From the NCBI GenBank assembly GCA_019420325.1, contig JAHZHK010000153.1:1-6020 (forward strand): a DNA stretch of 6,020 nucleotides, read 5' to 3'. Both the position numbers and the translations under genes were made by a program. The notes beneath the pieces were generated by a model that searched no databases, was not told the origin of the DNA, and saw nothing but the letters and a program-made list of their open reading frames with translations. This document shows positions 1-5,340 of this stretch, in pieces; positions within the stretch are counted from its first letter, which is position 1, and every line of letters begins with the position of its first letter. This DNA is from Coriobacteriaceae bacterium. Lineage in GTDB: Bacteria; Actinomycetota; Coriobacteriia; Coriobacteriales; UMGS124.

Positions 1-577
1 AGTCGCGCATGTGCACGTGCTTGACGTAGGCGCCCAGGTTCTTGATGGTGGTCGCGGGGCTCTCGCCGCCCACGCGATACACGTTGTGGACGTCCCACAG
101 GGCGCCCAGATAGTCGCTGGCGAACTCGTCCATGATGGCGGTCAGACGCGAGGTATCGGAGAAGATGCCGCTCGACTCGATCAGCAGGATGACACCGTGC
201 TGCTCGGCGTAGGGCACGAGCTCGGACAACGCAGCGTGGACGGCATCCTCGTCGTCGTTTTGCACAACGACGCACGCCATCTCGACGCTCGCGGCCGCAG
301 CCAGGTCGATGAGCTCCTTGGCGGCCTGAACCTGCTCTTCGCCGGCCGAGATGTCGATCGAGGAATCGAGCACAGGGATGGAGAGGCCCTTGTCGCGCAG
401 GGCGCGAGCCGTGGCCTGGGTGTTGTAGCGGTCAAGGGGGCCGCCCTTACCCGTAAAAGCAGCGTTAACCAGGGGATTGTGGATTTCGATGCCCGAGAAG
501 TCCATCTCGAGGGCAGTGCTTACCAGCTCATCCCAGGAGTGGTCGGTCCAGCCGCGGGTGGAAAAGGAAAGCTTCAT
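1..577 (-). CDS. Sugar phosphate isomerase/epimerase-like TIM-barrel protein, 3' part outside window
   Basis: The first 192 residues are present, beginning MKLSFSTRGW, and the frame is still open at the window edge. The protein looks like the xylose-isomerase-like / AP-endonuclease-2 TIM-barrel superfamily, whose members isomerise, epimerise or dehydrate sugars and polyols using a divalent metal. Typical features are the repeated strand-helix pattern, Glu134 in LLIESSG, the WDVHN motif (Asp162, His164) and HVHMRD (His189, Asp192). These match the usual metal-ligand positions, so this protein looks catalytically intact as far as it can be seen. The start is set by GAGGAG at 586-591, eight bases before the ATG. 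The ATG shares one base with the stop of the upstream gene (TAATG), which implies translational coupling and probably a joint function. The true length and any C-terminal fusion cannot be seen. The substrate is unknown. Confidence 0.85.
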   Translation of the reverse strand, partial: MKLSFSTRGWTDHSWDELVSTALEMDFSGIEIHNPLVNAAFTGKGGPLDRYNTQATARALRDKGLSIPVLDSSIDISAGEEQVQAAKELIDLAAAASVEMACVVVQNDDEDAVHAALSELVPYAEQHGVILLIESSGIFSDTSRLTAIMDEFASDYLGALWDVHNVYRVGGESPATTIKNLGAYVKHVHMRD

Positions 578-1992
578 TAGTTCTGCTCCTCGTAGGCGAT
601 CTTGTTGAGCGCGTTGATGTACGCGCGGATGCTGGACTCGACGATGTCGGTGGAGATGCCGCGGCCGGAATACACCTTGCCGTCGGCGATCAGCTTCACG
701 ACCGACTCGCCCATGGCCTCGCGGCCCTCGGTGACGGCCTGAATGCGGAAGTCATCGAGCTCGTAGTGCTTGCCCACGACCGACTCGATGGACTTGAAGG
801 AGGAGTCGATGGGGCCGTCGCCCAGAGAAACAGCCTCGACAAGCTCGCCGTTCTTGAGCAGCGAGATGTGCGAGGTGGCCTTGAAACTCAAGCCGGAGTT
901 GATGACATAGCCCTCGAGGGTGTACGTAGGAGGCACCTGAAGGGCGGCGGAGGCCACGATGGCATCGAGCTCGGTGGCGCCCACGCGCTCCTTGTTGGCG
1001 GCAATCTTCTTGAAGGCCTCGAACACCGCGGCCGCATCCTCGTCGGAGAGGCTGTAACCCAGGCGCTCGACGTACTGCATGACGGTGTCCTGGTCGTCGC
1101 TAGCAGTGAGCACGACGCCCTCAACGGCCTCGGAGACGGTGCCGGTGAACTGGGCGGCCTTGGAGCGCTCGTCGCAGCACAGGCGGGCGACCTGGTTCAT
1201 AGCACGCTTGAGCTCGGTCACGCGGACATGGCTCTGGGCACCCAGGGAGTCGGCCTTCGCGGCGAGAATCCTGGCCACGTTGTCGAGCGCGACGACGCCC
1301 ATGGGATAGGACGTGGCCTTGACCAGAGAGGCACCGGCCATGACACCGGCAACGGCGCAAGCATCGGCCATGTTGAGGTTGTTGCAGCAGGAAATGCCCA
1401 GGTCGATGTCCTTGAGCTGGGGCGCAGCCTCGTAGAGGTCAGCGATGAACTGGGCGAACTCCTCGGGAAGCATGGAGCCGGCGGCGTCGCACACCGTAAC
1501 CGTCTTGGCGCCGGCCTTGACCACGGCGTCGATAATCTTGGCCAGGTAGGCAACATCGGTGCGGGTGGCGTCGATGGCGACGAACTCGACGTCGTCGGTC
1601 AGCTCAGCGCACTTGGCAACGGCTGCGGCGACGTCGGCGATGAGCGCGTCGGCCTTGCTGCGCTGGATGTACTCCATGCACGAGGGGCTCACGGCCGCCT
1701 CGACCTGCAGGCGAACGCTCTTTGCGCCCTTTGCTGCGCTCCAGACCGCCTCGATGCTCTCGTCGTCCATCTTCACCGGCACAGCAAGCGTGCTGTTCTT
1801 CACCAGAGAGGCGATGGACTTGATGCGCAGGCTGTCTACCTTGGAGGACTCGATGCCCTCGACCTCGATGGAGCCCACACCGATACGGTCTAGGATCTTC
1901 ACGATTTCAAGCTTTTCCTTGAAGGATAGGGAAAGCGCCTTGGAGGCAGCGGCCTCCCTCATCGTGATGTCACTGACGCGTATATCTCTCAT
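577..1992 (-). CDS. 2-isopropylmalate synthase-like protein (HMGL barrel + LeuA-type C-terminal domain) with altered metal site
   Basis: A 471-residue protein with 2-isopropylmalate/homocitrate synthase layout. Residues 1 to about 250 form an HMGL-like TIM barrel, about 290-350 match the helical linker, and about 355-470 match the LeuA regulatory domain (GDGPIDSSFK, then GRGISTDIVESS). Recognisable barrel motifs are IDATRTD (140-146) and VCDAAGSMLPEEF (167-179). Known members condense acetyl-CoA with a 2-oxo acid using a metal held by an Asp, two His of an HxHND motif, and an Asn. Here those places read Glu13, Ser201, Cys203 and probably Val233, so ordinary synthase activity is doubtful and it should not be called leuA. 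An in-frame ATG at 2010 has no ribosome site. AGGAG at 1999-2003 sits six bases before the ATG at 1992, so the shorter start is preferred. It is first in an operon with the TIM-barrel gene, overlapping it by one base. Confidence 0.85.
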   Translation of the reverse strand: MRDIRVSDITMREAAASKALSLSFKEKLEIVKILDRIGVGSIEVEGIESSKVDSLRIKSIASLVKNSTLAVPVKMDDESIEAVWSAAKGAKSVRLQVEAAVSPSCMEYIQRSKADALIADVAAAVAKCAELTDDVEFVAIDATRTDVAYLAKIIDAVVKAGAKTVTVCDAAGSMLPEEFAQFIADLYEAAPQLKDIDLGISCCNNLNMADACAVAGVMAGASLVKATSYPMGVVALDNVARILAAKADSLGAQSHVRVTELKRAMNQVARLCCDERSKAAQFTGTVSEAVEGVVLTASDDQDTVMQYVERLGYSLSDEDAAAVFEAFKKIAANKERVGATELDAIVASAALQVPPTYTLEGYVINSGLSFKATSHISLLKNGELVEAVSLGDGPIDSSFKSIESVVGKHYELDDFRIQAVTEGREAMGESVVKLIADGKVYSGRGISTDIVESSIRAYINALNKIAYEEQN

Positions 1993-1998
1993 GTGCGA

Positions 1999-2003
1999 CT
2001 CCT
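1999..2003 (-). promoter_or_regulatory. Ribosome binding site deciding the start of the isopropylmalate synthase-like gene
   Basis: AGGAG on the minus strand lies six bases before the ATG at 1992 and falls inside the longer reading that would start at 2010. The bases before the 2010 ATG (AAAAAAGACGTTCGT) hold no good Shine-Dalgarno site, so translation most likely begins at 1992. Confidence 0.65.
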
Positions 2004-2028
2004 GACTCATACGAACGTCTTTTTTGAA

Positions 2029-2061
2029 GAGTATCTGCGGCTAACTCAGCTGCAGATACTC
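2029..2061. promoter_or_regulatory. 33-bp near-perfect dyad upstream of the minus-strand operon
   Basis: The outer arms GAGTATCTGC (2029-2038) and GCAGATACTC (2052-2061) are perfect inverted copies. After one mismatched pair the symmetry continues inward (GCT / AGC) around the five-base centre AACTC. The centre lies about 50 bp upstream of the start codon at 1992. Neither strand has a T-run directly after the hairpin, so it does not look like a terminator. An operator for a dimeric regulator, or a 5' leader hairpin, is the likely role. The regulator is unknown. Confidence 0.5.
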
Positions 2062-2091
2062 GCGGGCAGTCAAATGTCTACCATAGTTAAA

Positions 2092-2109
2092 AGATGCATT
2101 ATCGCATCT
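2092..2109. promoter_or_regulatory. Dyad enclosing a -10-like GATAAT, possible promoter/operator of the minus-strand operon
   Basis: AGATGC (2092-2097) and GCATCT (2104-2109) are perfect inverted copies around six bases that read GATAAT on the minus strand, a 5/6 match to the sigma-70 -10 box. No convincing -35 box lies at the right distance, so the promoter call is weak. A protein binding the dyad would cover the -10 box. Confidence 0.3.
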
Positions 2110-2141
2110 CGTGCGTTGCTAAGCTGCACAAAGTGTGTTTT

Positions 2142-2172
2142 TTGATGTAAGTTAACCGAGTGTTTATACACT
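2142..2172 (+). promoter_or_regulatory. Predicted promoter of the amidohydrolase gene with an overlapping dyad
   Basis: TTGATG (2142-2147) and TATACA (2165-2170) are separated by 17 bases, each matching the sigma-70 consensus at four of six positions. This would place the transcript start near 2177, about 20 bases before the ATG at 2196. The perfect dyad AGTGT-TTAT-ACACT (2159-2172) overlaps the -10 box and could be an operator. Confidence 0.45.
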
Positions 2173-2182
2173 TGCATGAATT

Positions 2183-2190
2183 AAAGGGGG
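2183..2190 (+). promoter_or_regulatory. Ribosome binding site deciding the amidohydrolase start
   Basis: AAAGGGGG lies five bases before the ATG at 2196. The frame is open upstream to a GTG at 2160, but that codon lies within the predicted promoter and lacks a ribosome site, so 2196 is the start. Confidence 0.7.
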
Positions 2191-2195
2191 CAATA

Positions 2196-2993
2196 ATGCC
2201 CATAGTCGACGCTCACGTCCACATCTACCCGAGCAAGATAGCCCAAAGGGCCGTTGAGAGTGTGCGCGGGTTCTACAGCCTTGGCGCAGTAGAGGGAGTG
2301 GAAGGCACAGTCGAAAGCCTTCTTTCCCATGAGGACTCCCCCATCACGCACCGCATCGTATACAGCGTCGCCATCAAACCCTCCAACGTCGCCAGCATCA
2401 ACGACTTCATCGCCGAGGAGTGCGCGACGCACCCCAACCTCTTCGGCTTCATGGCCATGCACCAGGACTTCGAGGACCCCGAGGCCGAGATCGAGCGCGC
2501 CATGGGCCTGGGCCTGCGCGGCATCAAGCTGCATCCCGACACGCAGGCCGTAAACGCCGACGACCCGCGCCTCATGACGATTTACGAGATTGCCCAGGCC
2601 AAACACCTGCCCGTGGTGATTCACTCAGGCGACTACCGCTATGACTACAGCCATCCCCGCCGCATCGCGCATGTGCTCCACGCATTCCCCGAGCTCGTCG
2701 TAGACGCCGCGCACTTCGGCGGCTGGAGCATCTACGACATCGGGGCGGATTTCCTGCGCAGCGAGCGCTGCTTCGTGGACACGAGCTCCTCCATCGCCTT
2801 CGTGGGCAAGCGCCACTTCCGCGAGCTCATCAACCTCTACGGCGTCGAGCGCGTCCTCTTTGGCTCGGACTTCCCTATGTGGAACCCTGAGGACGAAATC
2901 CGCCAAGTAAGCGAACTTGGCCTCTCTCAGCGTGAATTTGAGCTTCTGACCTGGCACAACGCTGAGACGTTCCTAGGGACGACAATCAGGTAG
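2196..2993 (+). CDS. Amidohydrolase family 2 metal-dependent hydrolase/decarboxylase
   Basis: A 265-residue TIM-barrel enzyme of the amidohydrolase superfamily, Amidohydrolase_2 type. The N-terminal metal motif is DAHVH (His7, His9). GIKLHPD follows at 109-115, then VIHSGD with His143, AAHFGG with His173, and the FGSDFP motif with catalytic Asp225. The end, HNAETFLG, is the usual family tail. No signal peptide or membrane segment is seen, so it is cytoplasmic. Family members hydrolyse C-N or C-O bonds or decarboxylate aromatic acids. The substrate cannot be read from sequence, and the length is at the short end. All expected catalytic residues are present. It is transcribed divergently from the isopropylmalate synthase-like operon across about 200 bp and may be regulated with it. 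It converges on aspA, and no clear plus-strand terminator follows it. Confidence 0.9.
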   Translation: MPIVDAHVHIYPSKIAQRAVESVRGFYSLGAVEGVEGTVESLLSHEDSPITHRIVYSVAIKPSNVASINDFIAEECATHPNLFGFMAMHQDFEDPEAEIERAMGLGLRGIKLHPDTQAVNADDPRLMTIYEIAQAKHLPVVIHSGDYRYDYSHPRRIAHVLHAFPELVVDAAHFGGWSIYDIGADFLRSERCFVDTSSSIAFVGKRHFRELINLYGVERVLFGSDFPMWNPEDEIRQVSELGLSQREFELLTWHNAETFLGTTIR

Positions 2994-3013
2994 GCGACAA
3001 AGGCGGCATGCGG

Positions 3014-3184
3014 CGCCCCGAGGCGACCGAGACCGGCCGCAACGCGGGCCTTGGGGGAGGGCGCGCGGGCTCGCATCCCCACAAGGCGGCCGGTCTCGGC
3101 TGCAACGCAGGTTGGGGGCCGGGTGAGCCGCGAGCGCGCGACTCCCCAAGGCGAACGAGATCGGCCGCCACGAGCCGGGGGCCG
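3014..3184. repeat. Degenerate tandem GC-rich repeat, about 2.5 copies of a 63-65 bp unit
   Basis: Two near-full units (3036-3098, 63 bp; 3099-3163, 65 bp) are flanked by the tail of a preceding unit (about 3014-3035) and the head of a following one (from 3164). Unit heads read GCCGCAACG, GCTGCAACG and GCCGCCACG. Unit tails read CCCCGAGGCGACCGAGACCG, CCCCACAAGGCGGCCGG and CCCCAAGGCGAACGAGATCG. Two junctions also form a perfect 14-bp inverted repeat: CCGAGACCGGCCGC at 3027-3040 and its complement at 3086-3099. No supported gene overlaps. The role is unknown. It could be an intergenic repeat element or a decayed structured sequence. Confidence 0.7.
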
Positions 3185-3232
3185 AAAATCCCGTGCAATG
3201 CAAGCTTTTCTGACGATGCTACTCCCCCTGCG

Positions 3233-3306
3233 AGCACCAGGTTGAAGAATCCAACGTTTCTGGGGCCATTCGGCCGTAAAAGCGCGATATTTCTCAACCT
3301 GTTGCT
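3233..3306. repeat. Imperfect 18-bp inverted repeat with a nested small hairpin
   Basis: AGCACCAGGTTGAAGAAT (3233-3250) and the complement of 3289-3306 match at 15 of 18 positions, with an unbroken eight-base core, CAGGTTGA. The 38-base interior holds GGCC-attc-GGCC (3264-3275). It has no T-run and no coding support. It may be the end of a small non-autonomous element or a structured RNA. Confidence 0.55.
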
Positions 3307-3329
3307 CGCCAAACCACGTCAAGCGCATC

Positions 3330-3382
3330 AAAAAGCCTCCCATTCCCCGGACGTCACTTTCTTCGTCCAAGGAATGGGAGGC
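3330..3382 (-). terminator. Rho-independent terminator of aspA
   Basis: A perfect 12-bp stem (3335-3346 with 3371-3382, arm GCCTCCCATTCC) carries an inner five-base stem (GGACG 3349-3353 with CGTCC 3364-3368). On the minus strand it is followed directly by TTTTT (3334-3330). It lies 70 bases past the aspA stop codon. A smaller hairpin, AGGCC-GTGA-GGCCT at 3432-3445, lies between the stop and this terminator. Confidence 0.88.
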
Positions 3383-3451
3383 AACTCATACACAGGCTTG
3401 CGGGCATTCGGGTTTTGACAACGTCCCCGTCAGGCCGTGAGGCCTTCTTAC

Positions 3452-4918
3452 TTACCTGTCGGTGGCGGCAGGGTCGGTCATGGAATAGGGGTCTTCCACC
3501 GCGTCGAGGGTCTCCTCATCGAGCAAGCCCTGCTCAAGAACCAGTTCGCGCACACTGCGCTTGGTGCGCAGGGCCTCCTTGGCCACAGCGGCAGCCTTGG
3601 CGTAACCGATGTAGGGACACAGCGCCGTAGCCACACCCACGCTCATCTCCATGAGCTCGCGGCAACGCTCACGGTTGGCCGTAATGCCGGCGATGCAGTT
3701 GACCGTCAGCGTGTCGATGGAATTGCGCAGTACGTCGATCTCTTCGAACAGGGCGCGGAAGATGACCGGCTCGAACGCATTGAGCTCCATCTGACCGGCC
3801 TCGACGGCCATGGAAACCGTCACGTCGTTACCCATGACAAGGAATGCCGCCTGGTTCACGACCTCGGGAATGACAGGGTTCACCTTGCCGGGCATGATGG
3901 AAGAGCCGTTCTGCATGGCCGGCAGGTTGATCTCGCCGAAGCCCGTGCGCGGGCCGCTCGACAGAAGGCGCAGGTCGTTGCACATCTTCGAGATGGACAT
4001 GGCGCAAGACTTAACGGCGCCCGAAACAGCAGCGAAGGCGTCGAGGTTCTCGGTTGCGTCGAACAGGTCGGCCGCCTGGTGCAGCGGGTAGCCCGTAAGC
4101 GCCACGAGGTTGGGCACGATGGTGCGCAGGTAGTACGGGGGCACGTTGATAGCAGTGCCGATTGCGGTACCGCCCAGGTTCACCGAGCACATCTCGCTTT
4201 TCACCGAGACAATGCGCTCCTCGCAGCGCGCCACCATCGACGAGTAGCCGTGGAACGTCTGGCCCAGGCGCATGGGAACGGCATCCTCAAGCTGGGTACG
4301 CCCCATCTTGATCACGTCGTCAAACTCCTCCGACTTGCGGTCAAGCTCGGCGCGCAGGGCCTCGAGGCTCTTCTGGAGCGTGCCGAGAAGATCGAGCACC
4401 GTGAGCTTGCCGGCAGTGGGGATGACGTCATTGGTCGACTGCGACATATTGACATGGTCGTTGGGATGCACGGCCGCATAATGGCCTAAGGGGTCGCCAA
4501 GCATCTCGCCGGCGCGGTTTGCCAGGACCTCGTTCATGTTCATGTTGGCGCTGGTGCCCGCACCGCCCTGAATGTTGTCGACGATGAACTGGTCGGCCAA
4601 CCTACCAGCCATGACCTCTTCACAGGCCCCGATGATGGCAGCGGCCTTCTCGGGGTCGAGGCTTCCAGCCGCGCGGTTGGTAATGGCGGCGGCCTTCTTC
4701 ACCAGGGCAAGGTTGCGGATAAACATCGGGTGCATGGGCTGGCCCGTGATGGGGAAGTTACGCTGCGCGCGCAGGGACTGCACACCGTAGTAGGCATCAA
4801 CCGGAACGTCCATCTCGCCAATGGAGTCCTGCTCGCGACGAGTGGCCTTCACGCCTGCCTGGGTATCCATCGGGGCGGCCGTCGTGGCCGGCCTGGCGCT
4901 CTCAATATTCTGGCACAT
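3452..4918 (-). CDS. aspA: Aspartate ammonia-lyase (aspartase)
   Basis: A 488-residue member of the aspartase/fumarase superfamily. It catalyses L-aspartate to fumarate plus ammonia, reversibly, in the cytoplasm as a homotetramer. Family motifs appear in order: GGAGTSANMNMNE (118-130), HPNDHVNMSQSTND (151-164), GRTQLEDAVPMRLGQ (206-220), and the signature GSSIMPGKVNPVIPEVVNQ (338-356), whose flexible serine loop supplies the catalytic base. The VIPEVVNQ continuation is typical of aspartases, whereas class II fumarases have a different sequence there, so fumarase is unlikely. The start at 4918 has AAAGGAG (4924-4930) five bases upstream. An ATG at 4951 has no such site. About 25 N-terminal residues rich in Ala and Thr precede the usual family start (TRREQDSIG). 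The gene is a single unit with its own promoter and terminator. Confidence 0.96.
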   Translation of the reverse strand: MCQNIESARPATTAAPMDTQAGVKATRREQDSIGEMDVPVDAYYGVQSLRAQRNFPITGQPMHPMFIRNLALVKKAAAITNRAAGSLDPEKAAAIIGACEEVMAGRLADQFIVDNIQGGAGTSANMNMNEVLANRAGEMLGDPLGHYAAVHPNDHVNMSQSTNDVIPTAGKLTVLDLLGTLQKSLEALRAELDRKSEEFDDVIKMGRTQLEDAVPMRLGQTFHGYSSMVARCEERIVSVKSEMCSVNLGGTAIGTAINVPPYYLRTIVPNLVALTGYPLHQAADLFDATENLDAFAAVSGAVKSCAMSISKMCNDLRLLSSGPRTGFGEINLPAMQNGSSIMPGKVNPVIPEVVNQAAFLVMGNDVTVSMAVEAGQMELNAFEPVIFRALFEEIDVLRNSIDTLTVNCIAGITANRERCRELMEMSVGVATALCPYIGYAKAAAVAKEALRTKRSVRELVLEQGLLDEETLDAVEDPYSMTDPAATDR

Positions 4919-4995
4919 AACGTCTCCTTTTGAACGATAAGGCGACCACAAAACGGGCCGCCTCGTCGGAAGTGTTTCGACTATGTTGCGCCGCC

Positions 4996-5024
4996 ATTAT
5001 GCGCATCATTGCCCCGGTTGTCGA
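4996..5024 (-). promoter_or_regulatory. Predicted sigma-70-type promoter of aspA
   Basis: On the minus strand the -35 box TCGACA (5024-5019) and -10 box CATAAT (5001-4996) each match consensus at five of six positions and are 17 bases apart. Transcription would start near 4989, leaving a leader of about 70 bases. An inverted pair, GTTGTC at 5017-5022 and GACAAC at 5038-5043, overlaps the -35 box and could be an operator. Confidence 0.6.
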
Positions 5025-5165
5025 CCATCAATCGGCAGACAACACCCCGCAGGCCCGCTTGGGCAGAAGTATCTACCGTTCGCGCGACGAACCTTAAACT
5101 TAATATGAGATTGTCCATCATTAGTGAAAGAAAACGCCTGCTAAACAGGAGAAAAGCCTCATAAT
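5025..5165. other. Intergenic stretch between the aspA promoter and the insertion sequence
   Basis: No gene is supported here. Small dyads are GTTCG-cgcga-CGAAC (5078-5092) and a short stem, CCTG-ctaaa-CAGG (5137-5149). On the minus strand the latter is followed by CGTTTTC and could be a weak or remnant terminator. A 75-residue minus-strand frame (4981-5208) overlaps the promoter and the insertion-sequence end, and is rejected. Confidence 0.5.
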
Positions 5166-5192
5166 ATTTGTGGGCGGGAAACGCCCGCAAAT
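5166..5192. repeat. Strong hairpin abutting the right end of the insertion sequence
   Basis: ATTTGTGGGCG (5166-5176) pairs with CGCCCGCAAAT (5182-5192) along 11 positions with one T/G pair, around the loop GGAAA. It lies five bases from the right-end hairpin of the IS200-type element. It could be part of the element's end, a host hairpin used as insertion site, or a tnpA terminator. The following minus-strand bases (ATTAT) make a poor T-run. Confidence 0.6.
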
Positions 5193-5197
5193 CAGCA

Positions 5198-5238
5198 CCA
5201 CCCCTCAAAGGGGTGGTTTGCTCTTAGGGTGTAACCCT
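5198..5238 (-). repeat. Right-end paired hairpins of the IS200-type element
   Basis: The outer hairpin is an 8-bp perfect stem, CCACCCCT (5198-5205) with AGGGGTGG (5209-5216), and a three-base loop. After nine bases comes an inner stem, AGGGT (5226-5230) with ACCCT (5234-5238), whose loop reads TAC on the minus strand. Subterminal hairpins of this kind are what TnpA dimers bind in the family. Confidence 0.65.
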
Positions 5239-5340
5239 TGGGATGCTGGCCGGCGCCTCAAGACGCGCCGGCCCTCACTCCCGTTCAGGCCGCGTTGCCA
5301 TTGACCCGTGGCAGGCCGCACAAAGCGGCCGCGGCGGGCC
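5239..5340 (-). other. Hairpin-rich tail between tnpA and the right end
   Basis: This 102-base stretch is non-coding and highly structured. It has a 9-bp perfect GC stem, GGCCGGCGC (5248-5256) with GCGCCGGCC (5265-5273), and a 6-bp stem, GGCCGC (5314-5319) with GCGGCC (5325-5330). No T-run follows either stem on the minus strand. It could fold in the tnpA transcript as a 3' structure. Confidence 0.5.

Noticed and set aside
11..580. 189-residue open frame on the plus strand
   Set aside because: It is antisense to the TIM-barrel isomerase gene, which has motif support and a coupled start.
766..1893. 375-residue open frame on the plus strand
   Set aside because: It lies opposite the well-supported isopropylmalate synthase-like gene, has a biased Gly/Val/Leu/Asp-rich composition typical of GC-rich antisense frames, and shows no family motifs.
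577..1992. Calling the gene leuA (2-isopropylmalate synthase)
   Set aside because: The fold and regulatory domain agree, but the HxHND and GERxGN metal-site motifs are replaced, so the named activity is not supported.
2160..2195. GTG start extending the amidohydrolase by 12 residues
   Set aside because: The codon falls in the predicted promoter and has no ribosome site, while the ATG at 2196 has AAAGGGGG five bases upstream and starts right at the conserved DAHVH strand.
3014..3184. CRISPR array
   Set aside because: The units are contiguous, degenerate and 63-65 bp, without short identical repeats separated by unique spacers, and no cas genes are near.
2927..3418. Several open frames of 76-147 residues on both strands across the convergent intergenic region
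   Set aside because: They run through GC-rich tandem repeats and the aspA terminator, lack ribosome sites and family motifs, and overlap one another.
3437..4489. 350-residue open frame on the plus strand
   Set aside because: It is antisense to aspA, His/Arg/Gly-rich, without recognisable domains or a ribosome site. It is a shadow frame.
4981..5208. 75-residue minus-strand frame upstream of aspA
   Set aside because: It covers the aspA promoter, the intergenic gap and the IS right-end hairpin, with no recognisable protein features.
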